64,000 bases of DNA from Macrostomum hystrix (Eukaryota > Platyhelminthes > Macrostomidae). Below the pieces are notes generated by a model. It saw only the letters and a program-made list of their open reading frames with translations, did not search any database and was not told where the DNA came from. The translations under genes and the position numbers were made by a program. The DNA is taken from positions 16,090,501 to 16,154,500 of the forward strand of contig CATNEN010000039.1 in assembly GCA_950097015.1 (NCBI GenBank), written 5' to 3'. Shown piece after piece: positions 22,253-32,059 of the stretch; the stretch's first letter is position 1; every line of letters starts with the position of its first letter.

Positions 22253-22536
22253 CAGAGGCAGATTTAGGGGGGGGGGGGGGCGGGGGGGCAGTCGCCCCCC
22301 CCCCAAAAATTTTAATCATGGGAATAAGATGCCCCCACCAGGGGCGCCAGTCGCAGCACTGGCGCCCCTTTTCAGCCGCTGGCGCCCCTTTTTCAGCCGC
22401 TGGCTCCCGTTTTTCAGCCGCTGGCGCCCTTTCTTGGCTCCTGGCGCCCTTTTTCGGCCGCTGGCACCCCCTCTGTGATTCTCATGGCGCTCCCCTGACA
22501 GACCGCCCCAAAACAAAATTCCTGGATCTGCCACTG
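22253..22536. mobile_element. hAT-type MITE with 8-bp target duplication (copy 1)
   Basis: A 284-bp non-autonomous element with imperfect terminal inverted repeats (CAGAGGCAGATTTAGG and, reversed, CAGTGGCAGATCCAGG), flanked on both sides by ACTGTATA. An 8-bp duplication and CAGNGGC ends fit the hAT superfamily. The interior holds a G-run/C-run pair and a short GCCGCTGGCGCCC tandem. It sits inside the Helitron and is carried along in the copies at 42824-43107 and 44546-44826. Confidence 0.88.
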
Positions 22537-22757
22537 ACTGTATAGAGGAGTGGCTAAGAGACATGTTTCTAAAGAAGTAATCAAGAGGGGGCTGTTTGGA
22601 CAAACTTTTCACTTATTTTTTACTTAAAACGCCCTTAAACAAACTCTTCACTTTTCATTAATGCAGTAAATAAATAAATGGTGACCTTCACTATAAAGTT
22701 AATACAGAGACGTGAATTGCTTACTGCTTTGCTTTAAATTTCTGCCCCAAAAACAAC

Positions 22758-23152
22758 CCGACTCGATTCGCCCGACTCCAAGGTCAACACGCTGAGTCGC
22801 GAGTCCCAGGCTGAGCTCGTGTCCGCGCTGAGATCTGCCGAATCCAACGCCGATGTGAAAGCTCTGGTGCTGATCTCCGGCAAGCCGGGCTGTTTCATCG
22901 CCGGCGCCGACATCCAGATGCTGGCCGCTTGCAAATCTGCAGCCGAGGTGACGCAATTGTCCAAGTCTGGCCAGGCCGACTTGCAAGCCCTCGAAGACTG
23001 CAAGAAGCCGGTGGTGGCTGCCATAATGGGCCAGTGTCTGGGCGGCGGCCTAGAGGTGGCTCTGGCTGCTCACTATCACATCGCTGTCAACGATAAGAAG
23101 ACTGTACTCGGCGTGCCGGAGGTTATGCTTGGCCTGCTGCCTGGCGCCGCAG
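22758..23152 (+). pseudogene. HADHA exon fragment 1 (enoyl-CoA hydratase part)
   Basis: Duplicate of a HADHA exon encoding SPDSKVNTLS, ISGKPGCFIAGADIQML (oxyanion-hole region) and MGQCLGGGLEVALAAHYHIA, ending [14 protein letters not shown] before an intact GTAAAC donor. The start is cut by the Helitron and there is no acceptor or neighbouring exon. The end reads GCAG, where the copy at 43723 and the gene at 63942 read GGAG, changing Gly to Ala. About 200 bases of the true HADHA intron follow, lacking about 50 bases present near 63720-63780 in the gene. A captured or duplicated exon, not a gene. Confidence 0.88.
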
Positions 23153-23736
23153 GTAAACTAGTCGCCGTTTGACCGATATGTATTGAAATTTAAGGTTTTG
23201 CCTATATGTATCAAAAAATCCGTTTGCCTGTTCTATAAAGCTTGCTTGCGTTGAAGCTATCTCTCAGTTAAAACTAAGGGCCGAAGTTTACACTGCCGAG
23301 AAAGAAGCTAAGATCAAACTGTTTCGAAAAACCAAGTTTTCTCGGCTGTTACTAAAGTGAATTCACCATAGAAAATTGCGCCCTAGTGAACAATTGAAGT
23401 CTCTCTTGTGTCTCTCTAATAGGTCCTCCTGAAGGGCGTCTTCTTCGTTACCTCCGAAAGATAACGGATAACTCAAATCAATTTAATAATCCTCTAGGAA
23501 TGTATCCTCGGGAAACAAGGAGGCCTTTCTCAAATGTATCGACGATATGTGGCTCTCGTAAACTTAGTTCAATTCAACAACGATTGCTAGCAATAAATTA
23601 CTCTGTCTAGTAAAGCGCTTACCACTTGTCTTTCCCTCAGAGATGGGTCCTCTTCTTCGTAAGATGTTTTGAAGTTCGGTGGACCGCTCCGAGTCTGAAT
23701 TTTTAGCTCGGATTTTCGCTTGTATTTATAGTAAAA
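23153..23736. other. HADHA intron fragment and flank, Helitron empty site
   Basis: The first 200 bases match the HADHA intron at 63941 downward. The remainder is shared only with 43930-44309. The sequence AAAA/TTTT at 23733-23740 is the uninterrupted form of the site that holds Helitron ends at 41270 and 44310. Confidence 0.7.
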
Positions 23737-24070
23737 TTTTGGGGAAAAACCGGTTCTACTACCGGGTGTTTACTTAGGTCACACATATTTGTTTAGTGAG
23801 TCATGATTGTGAGTTTTTACCATATTTGGAATATTGTGTAAACACAGACGCAGAAACCGATGAATCATAATTGTTTGCTTTACCATATTTTGAATTCAAG
23901 CAAACACAGCTGTCAAGAACCGGTTCTCCGGTTTCATGTCACATGACTTGTTTCTAAAAATAGCGTATGACTCATTCCTAAAAATAGATTAAATGTTGTA
24001 GCTAAGAGTTCCTTATGGCATTACTTTAAGTAGCGCGTTAAGCAAAAAGCACATTTTACAACTCTCTACA

Positions 24071-24410
24071 ACTGTTAAGTGCTGTGCACTGTTAAGTGCT
24101 GTGCACTGTTAAGTGCTGTGCACTGTTAAGTGCTGTGCACTGTTAAGTGCTGTGCACTGTTAAGTGCTGTGCACTGTTAAGTGCTGTGCACTGTTAAGTG
24201 CTGTGCACTGTTAAGTGCTGTGCTCTGTTAAGTGCTGTGCACTGTTAAGTGCTGTGCACTGTTAAGTGCTGTGCACTGTTAAGTGCTGTGCACTGTTAAG
24301 TGCTGTGCACTGTTAAGTGCTGTGCACTGTTAAGTGCTGTGCACTGTTAAGTGCTGTGCACTGTTAAGTGCTGTGCACTGTTAAGTGCTGTGCACTGTTA
24401 AGTGCTGTGC
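24071..24410. repeat. 17-bp satellite b (CACTGTTAAGTGCTGTG), 20 copies
   Basis: Almost perfect 17-bp tandem units, with one TGCTCTG variant. Counterparts are at 40769-40938 (about 10 copies) and 58118-58804 (about 40), both in reverse orientation. Confidence 0.96.
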
Positions 24411-25764
24411 ATGGCTGGACCGTACTTAAACAACAAAAAGCTGTTGCCCTGAAAATTTATTTGCCCTAGTCTAAAGCTCGTTTGACAAGCTGATTTTGAT
24501 TCTTACTCGAAACTTTCCTTCGACGTCCACCGAGCCAAGGATCACGACGCCAGTTCTTCTAGTATAATTTTATCTTAATGACGCTTAAAAATGTCAGCCC
24601 TAATAAACAGGTTTAAAAAAGTTTCATATTTAAACCAGAGCGGCGTTTCCAAGGCCAAACCTGGGTTGAAGCGCGGTAAATCCCCGGCTTTGAAGTTTTC
24701 TATTTTTAAAGTCTATAGCAACTCACTTCTTCTAGCAATGTGCGAGTACAAGCGTGCACATGTGTGCAGCGGAAAAGCGCCTTGCACACTTGAAAGTTCG
24801 CTTTCGAAAGAGAAAAGTGTTTTTAAAATTCTTTTTTGTAAGGTTGCGTCCAAAGCTCTACTTTAAAAGGTCGAGTCTCGAGGTGTAAAAATAAAAATGG
24901 TGGAATTTTTAGTGGACAATATTATCTCGTACATCAATATTAAAGATTCGCTGCTGTAAGCAGCTCTTAATTGTACATTTCCTTAAGTGTTTCCTTATTT
25001 GGGTGTCATTGTCAAGTAGAGATTATCTGGCTGAGACTATCAACGAGAGATTGCCAAGAAGAGATTATTAAGTAGAGATTTTCGGCATGATCTGAGTAAG
25101 ATTCGATAGACAAATAGTACAAATCGATAGAACAACATGCCTACTAAAGTATAATTTGTGTAAAGGGGTATATGAAATACACTAGCGCTTATGGAAAAAA
25201 AAATCCGACCTTTCCGGCCAGAAACATTGAATATCTCGACGGTCTAAAGAGCTGGTGACTTGATTCTTGTTTCAGAAGTTGCGCAACAAAAAGTTGGCCC
25301 GTGTTTGGTGATTCTGGAAGTTGTTTCATCGGATAGAGCGGAAACTTTTAGCGCTCAATTACATCGTCGGCGGTAATTAAAGCTCCCCCATTTCAACTAG
25401 TCAGATTTGTGCCTTATTTTGGGACAAACACAGAAAAAAGTAGTTTAGTTTTGACTCGTAGTAGCTTCTTTTTCTCTTTTCTCTCTCCTTGACTTTTACC
25501 ATAGACATGAGAAGGGATACTCCACCGGAGATTAACACGTTTTTTTCTATTTAACTGCATTTAAATATTCTGGGAACCACGCTCAGATACAGTTCAACTA
25601 CAAACATGCAATGTGAAATACAGTTCTCAACAACACATATTAACCAAAAAATTAAACTTCAGAAACGGGCAGAAATTAAACTCATCGTTGGTAACGGACT
25701 ATGAGTAATAAATTCTAATTTTGAATGTTACCCTTTCTCTACTAAGCTAAATAGATTTTCCCTT

Positions 25765-25795
25765 GTCCGTGCCGTGGTTTTTCCGCGGCACGGAC
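25765..25795. other. GC-rich hairpin in segment A (copy 1)
   Basis: Arms GTCCGTGCCGTGG and CCGCGGCACGGAC, 13 bp with one G-T wobble, around a five-base TTTTT loop in AT-rich surroundings. It is present in all three A copies (39388-39418, 56157-56187). Confidence 0.85.
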
Positions 25796-26230
25796 ATTGG
25801 AAGAACCAAAACCAATGACCATAGTCACTGATGAGGGGATAGTATTCACATGTACCTTAGTAGCATTAAGCTGAGTTGATCAAACGTAAGTTACTTGTGT
25901 AATTTTGCCCCAATGGGGCTCTTGGTGTACAGACCGGATGTCTCAGAATGTATTCAAGCTCAGACTGACTATTTTTGTATTTAGTGAGAATTCTAATTCT
26001 CTTTGATTCGCAATCACGTATATTCACAATCACGGAGATTAATATACTGACGAAATGAGTTTTCGTTTTTGTTTGCTTTCAGGTGTGTTTTGTCCCTATG
26101 CATTGCACAAGATTTTTTGTCTGAACAGCAGTGCCCCCCAAGGGGGCTTAGTGTGCCAGTATCCATCCAATATACTAAAATTCAAAACTATATTTCAATC
26201 TATCTATATATCTCGTATATATATAGGAAC

Positions 26231-28218
26231 CTTGGCTAAATCATGGCTAAACCCGAGTCAGAATCATGGCTAAACCGGAGTTTCAATCATGGCTAAACCC
26301 GAGTTTGAATCATGGCTAAACCCGAGTTTCAATCATGGCTAAACCCGAGTTTCAATCATGGCTAAACCCGAGTTTCAATAATGGCTAAACCCGAGTTTGA
26401 GTCATGGCTAACCCCGAGTTTGAATCATGGCTAAACCCGAGTTTCAATCATGGCTAAACCGGAGTTTGAGTCATGGCTAAACCCGAGTTTGAATCATGGC
26501 AAAACCCGAGCTTGAATCATGGCAAAACCCGAGTTTGAATCATGGCAAAACCCGAGTTTGAATCATGGCAAAACCCGAGTGTGAATCATGGCAAAACCCG
26601 AGTTTCAATCATGGCTAAACCAGAGTTTCAATCATGGCTAAACCCGAGTTTCAATCATAACTAAACCCGAGTTTCAATTATGGCAAAACCCGAGTTTCAA
26701 TCATAACTAAACCCGAGTTTCAATTATGACAAAACCCGAGTTTCAATCATGGCTAAAACCGAGTTTCAATCATGATTAAACCCGAGTTTGAATCATGGCT
26801 AAACCCGAGTTTGAATCATGGCAAAACCAGAGTTTGAATCATGGCTAAACCCGAGTTTGAATCATGGCAAAACCCGAGTTTGAATCATGGCAAAACCCGA
26901 GTTTGAATCATGGCAAAACCCGAGTTTGAATCATGGCAAAACCCGAGTGTGAATCATGGCAAAACCCGAGTTTGAATCATGGCAAAACCCGAGTGTGAAT
27001 CATGGCAAAACCCGAGTTTCAATCATGGCTAAACCAGAGTTTCAATCATGGCTAAACCCGAGTTTCAATCATGTCTAAACCAGAGTGTGAATCATGGCAA
27101 AACCCGAGTTTCAATCATGGCTAAACCCGAGTTTGAATCATGGCTAAACCCGAGTTTCAATCATGGCAAAACCCGAGTTTGAGTCATGGCTAACCCCGAG
27201 TTTGAATCATGGCTAAACCCGAGTTTCAATCATGGCTAAACCGGAGTTTGAGTCATGGCTAAACCCGAGTTTGAATCATGGCAAAGCCCGAGTTTGAATC
27301 ATGGCAAAACCCGAGTGTGAATCATGGCAAAACCCGAGTTTCAATCATGGCTAAACCAGAGTTTCAATCATGGCTAAACCCGAGTTTCAATCATGTCTAA
27401 ACCAGAGTGTGAATCATGGCAAAACCCGAGTTTCAATCATGGCTAAACCCGAGTTTGAATCATGGCTAAACCCGAGTTTCAATCATGGCAAAACCCGAGT
27501 TTGAGTCATGGCTAACCCCGAGTTTGAATCATGGCTAAACCCGAGTTTCAATCATGGCTAAACCGGAGTTTGAGTCATGGCTAAACCCGAGTTTGAATCA
27601 TGGCAAAACCCGAGTTTCAATCATAACTAAACCCGAGTTTCAATTATGGCAAAACCCGAGTTTCAATCATGGCTAAAACCGAGTTTCAATCATGATTAAA
27701 CCCGAGTTTGAATCATGGCTAAACCCGAGTTTAAAATCATGGCACAACCAGAGTTTGAATCATGGCTAAACCCGAGTTTGAATCATGGCAAAACCCGAGT
27801 TTGAATCATGGCTAAACCCGAGTTTGAATCATGGCTAAACCCGAGTTTGAATCATGGCTAACCCCGAGTTTCAATCATGGCTAAACCCGAGTTTGAATCA
27901 TGGCTAACCCCGAGTTTCAATCATGGCTAAACCCGAGTTTCAATCATGGCTAAACCCGAGTTTGAATCATGGCTAAACCCGAGTTTCAATCATGACTAAA
28001 CCCGAGTTTCAATCATGGCTAAGCCCGAGTTTCAATCATGGCTAAACCAGAGTGTGAATCATGGCAAATCCCGAGTTTCAATCATGGCTAAACCAGAGTT
28101 TCAATCATGGCTAAACCCGAGTTTCAATCATGTCTAAACCAGAGTGTGAATCATGGCAAAACCCGAGTTTCAATCATGGCTAAACCCGAGTTTCAATCAT
28201 TGCAAAACCAGAATTTAA
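26231..28218. repeat. 23-bp satellite, about 86 copies
   Basis: Units of ATCATGGCTAAACCCGAGTT plus TNA (23 bp). Alternating variants are GCAAAACC versus GCTAAACC, TTTGAA versus TTTCAA versus GTGTGAA, and CCAGAG/CCGGAG. Blocks of variants recur (for example around 27000-27280 and 27340-27560). The inverted A copy has only about 13 units (38637-38948). Confidence 0.96.
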
Positions 28219-28373
28219 ATCAATTTTTCTTCTGTCATTGATCTGAATTCTCTACATTTTGATTTTGTTATCTTATAACGTCATAATGATATATGTTTGC
28301 ATGATAATAATTTTGCCTAATATTCATTAAATTAAATTTTTCTACTCAATTTTATACAAAAGCAGCTGGAGAA

Positions 28374-29160
28374 CATTGTCAACTGGGGATCATCATAAAT
28401 GTGGGTCATCATCAACTGGGGGATCATCATAAATGTGGGTCATCATCAACTGGGGGATCATCATCAACTGGGGGATCATCATCAACTGGGGGATCATTGT
28501 CAACTGGGGGATCATTGTCAACTGGGGGATCATTGTCAACTGGGTTAGATCATCATCAACTGGGGGATCATTGTCAACTGGGGGTTCATGGTCAACTGGG
28601 GGATCATTGTCAACTGGGGGATCATTGTCAACTGGGGGATCATTGTCAACTGGGGGATCATTGTCAACTGGGGGTTCATGGTCAACTAGGGGATCATTGT
28701 CAACTGGGGATCATCATAAATGTGGGTCATCATCAACTGGGGGTTCATCATCAACTGGGGGATCATCATCAACTGGGGGATCATTGTCAACTGGGGGATC
28801 ATTGTCAACTGGGGGATCATTGTCAACTGGGTTAGATCATCATCAACTGGGGGATCATTGTCAACTGGGGGTTCATGGTCAACTGGGGGATCATTGTCAA
28901 CTGGGGGATCATTGTCAACTGGGGGATCATTGTCAACTGGGGGATCATTGTCAACTGGGGGATCATTGTCAACTGGGGGATCATTGTCAACTGGGGGATC
29001 ATTGTCAACTGGGGGATCATTGTCAACTGGGGGTTCATGGTCAACTAGGGGATCATTGTCAACTGGGGGTTCATGGTCAACTGGGGGATCATTGTCAACT
29101 GGGGGATCATTGTCAACTGGGGGTTCATGGTCAACTGGGGAATCATTGTCAACTGGGGGC
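28374..29160. repeat. 18-bp satellite, about 44 copies
   Basis: Units of GGGGGATCATTGTCAACT, with subtypes carrying CATCATC, TTCATGG, TTAGATC and an ATCATCATAAATGTGG block. The series of subtypes recurs at about 28400-28700 and 28700-29050, so a roughly 290-bp higher-order unit is present. Open frames of up to 316 codons here are artefacts of the six-codon unit. Confidence 0.96.
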
Positions 29161-29737
29161 CAGTAGACAGTTTCGGGGTTTGGGCTGTGTACATTCACGG
29201 CTTGAAATACAATGTACAGTCTGGGGCTTCGGCGCCCGGGGAAGGGAGGGGGGTGGCTGTAATAAAATTTGGCCCGCAGAGTGGCGGAGGGGAGTTGGGG
29301 TGGCTGTCCTCGGAAAACAAAAAGTGACTCACTTTGAGATGATGCAGCTTTGCTCTGGATTGAGTAGAGATGTTCAAAATTGACAGCATTGTTGGAAAAC
29401 ATGTAAAGTGTAAGTGGATCAAATTTGGAGAAAATCTGACAAAGTGGGGCGACGATATGTCGAATTGAGTGATTTTTTGACGATTTTTGAGCAGTTTTTT
29501 GCACTTTTGAGCAGGAAGGAAATGATTTTTCGGGAATTTGAGTAGCCTATTGCACTCAGCGTAGGTGGTTTTAGGTATGTGCAAAGTTTGGTGCGATTTG
29601 GTTGAGCGGTTTCGGCGTCTATAAAGACAAAAGGTTGCACACACACAGACAGACAGAGTTTTCACTTTTATATATATAGACTATAAAGACAAAAGGTTGC
29701 ACACACACAGACAGACAGAGTTTTCACTTTTATATAC
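29161..29737 (-). mobile_element. Helitron 5' terminal region, minus strand, plus second partial 5' end
   Basis: Reverse-complement of 41270-41790. The Helitron 5' terminus reads TCTATATATATAAAAGTGAA from 29680 downward. A second, partial 5' end (CTATAAAGACAAAAGGTTGC...CTTTTATATA) follows at 29681-29737, so two ends lie in tandem. The inner boundary joins the 18-bp satellite at GGGGGCC. No coding capacity. Confidence 0.8.
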
Positions 29738-30580
29738 GAATATGTTACTCGTATATAGATAAGACCCAACTGCTTGGAAAGAAACGGGGTTTTAATGAAT
29801 CGATGCTAAAAAGTAACGAGTTTCTTAAACACTAACGGTAAGGTATCGGAAACGGAACTAATAGTGAAATAAAAAACACATATAAAAACTTCAAAAGCAA
29901 AAAAAGTAACGGAATCTTAGAACACTAACGCTGAGAAATTAACTAAGGCTTCCCAGGGAATAAAAAAACAGAAAGTCTTTTGGAAAGCAGAATGGACCAA
30001 CGCGTGAAGCGTTAAATTAATTTATTTGTCAACCTATTTGGAATTTATAAAAAAGTTAAAATCAAGAAGTTTAAAATGACGAGTAAAACAACAAAGAAAA
30101 ACAGCGCGAATTAAAATATGTAACGGTAGCACTCGATTTTTGTTAATATTTGGCCTAGTTTTATTGATGAAAACGACAGGCAGATTGCAAAAGTTAATAG
30201 ATACTTTGATTTGTTCATCAAAGCTACCGTCGTTCAAAACAGAAATCAATAAGCAAACAGGTTGAGGTCTCGCATAGATAAAAATTCACTGTGTCATGTT
30301 CTGTTTTACTAGACACAAAAACACATGAAATGAACGATTAACCTGCACTATATGGTTAAGAGATCGAAAGAATTTGAAACTAGAATATGATACTACTATC
30401 AAGTTCAATTAGCGACATGTGACAACAGTAAATATACATGCAATGAGCTACAAATCAGTGCATATATTGCGTGAAATGATAAAAGTTTAAATATATATGT
30501 TTAACAAATAGTTTGATTGATTGATTGATTAATTGATTAGTTGATACATGGATAAAAATCATCAGTTGTGAAAAACTACA
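29738..30580. other. AT-rich single-copy spacer
   Basis: No repeat or gene recognised. It contains a short TTGATTGATTGATTAATTGA microsatellite-like run at about 30511-30540. It separates Helitron from gypsy sequence in locus 2 and is absent from locus 3. Confidence 0.5.
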
Positions 30581-30581
30581 A

Positions 30582-31889
30582 TCAATTAAAACAGACTAGT
30601 ACTTTAACTTGTAAACAATAGGCAGAAATAATCGTAGGGCTTCTGCAGCGGAGCTCGGTGACCATCCCGCCGCACGAAAACGTAGGTGCAGGCGTCGAGG
30701 GCCGCCGGCCAAGCGGTGCGGTGACTGCCGTGATGCGCTGTCGGCGTCGGCCGGAAGGCTTGCACGGCGCTGCGGAGCTGTCCCAGGAACTGGCTGGGCC
30801 GGCGGGCTGGCTGGGCTGCAGGCATTCGCCGGGCACGCAGAGGGGCGCGCCGTAGACCAGCTCGGCCGACGATGCTGGCAGGTCCTCCTTGGGGGCCGTC
30901 CGGATGCCGAGCAACCCCCACGGTAGCTCGCTGACCCAGGCCGGCCCTGCCAGCCTCGCCATGAGGGCGGCCTTCAGCTGCCGGTGGAACCGCTCTACCA
31001 GCCCGTTCGCCTGCGGATGGAAAGCCGTGGTCCGGTGCAGCTGCATGCCGAGGAGCTGGGAGACGTTGGACAACAGCTGCGAGGTGAACTGGGGACCGCG
31101 GTCCGAGGTGATGTCGCTCGGCACGCCAAACCGGGCGATCCAATGAGCGATGAAGGCGGCGGCGCAGGCGGCGGCGGACGTATCGGTCATCGGGATCGCC
31201 TCCGGCCAGCGGGTGAAGCGGTCCACGATGGTCAGCAGGTGCGTGAAACCCTGCGACAGCGCTAGCGGCCCCACTAGGTCGACGTGCACGTATGCGAAGC
31301 GCTGGTCTGGCACGCGAATGTTGTCCACCGGGGCGGCGACGTGGCGGTGCACCTTGGCCGTCTGGCAGGCGACGCAGGCGCGGGCCCACCTGCTGACGTC
31401 CCGGTTCATGCCGACCCACACGAACTTGGCGGCCACGAGGCGCCGCGTGCTGCGAACCGACGGGTGCGCGAGGCCGTGGATGGCGTCGAAAACGGCGCGG
31501 CGGAAGTCTGGCGGCACCAGCGGCCGCGGCCGGCCGGTCGAGATGTCGCAGAGCAGGGCGACACCGGGGCTGAGCTGCAGGGGCTCGAGCTGGAGGCTGG
31601 CATCGGCCAGGACGGCCGGGTCCGCTGCCTGCGCTTGCACCATCGCCGCGAAGTCCACGCCGGGGAGCAGCCGGGGCCGCACCGAGGAGACCGTGCAGCG
31701 GGACAGCGGCTGAAGAAAGCGAGCGGCTGCCAGGCGCCTCCGACCCGCTGCTCGAGCGCCGCGCCGACCGCGGTGTCCGAGGCGTCGACGGTGAGGGCGA
31801 TGGGCGCGTCCGGCCGCGGGTGCGCCAGCATGGTGGCGGCCGCCAGCGCCCGCTTAGCTCCGTCGAAAGCGTCGGTCAGCTCGGGCGTC
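30582..31889 (-). mobile_element. Ty3/gypsy copy 2: integrase retained, RT deleted
   Basis: Minus-strand fragment. The start of RNase H (31708-31889: TPELTDAFDGAKRAL, LTVDASDTAVGAALEQ, LAFFSR) is joined out of frame to a linker and a full integrase core, 30582-31682. The integrase shows the HH-CC zinc finger (HGLAHPSVRSTRR, then CVACQTAK) and the DDE catalytic triad (VHVDLVGPL, TSDRGPQFTS, NGLVERFHRQLK). The upstream side is fused to an acetyl-CoA synthetase exon fragment. The RT, protease and gag are missing. The deletion is complementary to that in the 12.8-kb copy. Confidence 0.87.
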
Positions 31890-31993
31890 AATGCGCCAAT
31901 GCGTTCGCGAACAATCACTAGCAGCTGGCGAATCAGGCTGGCATCAAAGACGGCGCCGTCCTTCAGTGTGACGAACGCGTAGGCGCTTTCGCC
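31890..31993 (-). pseudogene. Acetyl-CoA synthetase exon fragment 2, fused to gypsy
   Basis: The first 104 bases of the terminal ACS exon ([20 protein letters not shown] to RERIGA), cut at 31889 and continuing without a break into gypsy RNase H sequence. The CAG acceptor and about 60 bases of intron are kept. One codon differs from the 15.8-kb copy (Thr to Ala after KDG). The A10 motif is lost, so it cannot be functional. Confidence 0.85.
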
Positions 31994-32059
31994 CTGCGGT
32001 GAATTGGTGTTTAGAAAACTAATGCAATCAGCATATTGTAGAAAGATCCTCAGAGTGGG

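Larger units (their letters stand above)
21227..22757 (+). mobile_element. Helitron fragment 1 (truncated at both ends)
   Basis: Rolling-circle transposon piece in direct orientation, nearly identical to 41798-43328. Its 5' end is replaced by the 18-bp satellite. Its 3' end stops after CCCCAAAAACAAC, where a coding exon of HADHA begins, and the terminal hairpin-CTAG seen at 44310 is missing. It contains the helicase tail and a hAT-type MITE. Confidence 0.8.
23737..28373. other. Segment A, forward copy (unclassified repeated segment)
   Basis: About 4.6 kb that recurs inverted at 38481-41269 and, core only, at 55803-58804. The order is unique sequence, 17-bp satellite b, unique sequence with a 13-bp-stem hairpin, then a 23-bp satellite. 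It contains no convincing coding sequence; a 91-codon frame at 24591-24866 changes at its end between copies and has no domain. Sequence identity between copies is high while satellite lengths differ greatly. It may be a non-autonomous mobile element or simply a duplicated segment. Confidence 0.6.

Noticed and set aside
22203-22545. Gly/Pro-rich and AAGAPFSAAG-type frames as a protein
   Set aside because: They lie within the hAT MITE and derive from its G/C runs and a short internal tandem.
24591-24866. A 91-codon frame in segment A as a small gene
   Set aside because: The end is changed between copies, no domain or signal is visible, and the third copy is disrupted by a transposon; conservation is explained by recent duplication.
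25820-25850. Hammerhead ribozyme suggested by CTGATGAG
   Set aside because: No stem II followed by GAAA, and no matching helices I/III, are present nearby.
21179-29160. CRISPR-like array (regular short repeats)
   Set aside because: Repeats are directly adjacent with no unique spacers, in a eukaryotic satellite context.
28401-29504. Long Gly/Ser/His- or Pro/Asp/Val-repeat open frames on both strands
   Set aside because: Artefacts of the 18-bp satellite (six-codon unit); the same applies to 37314-38454.
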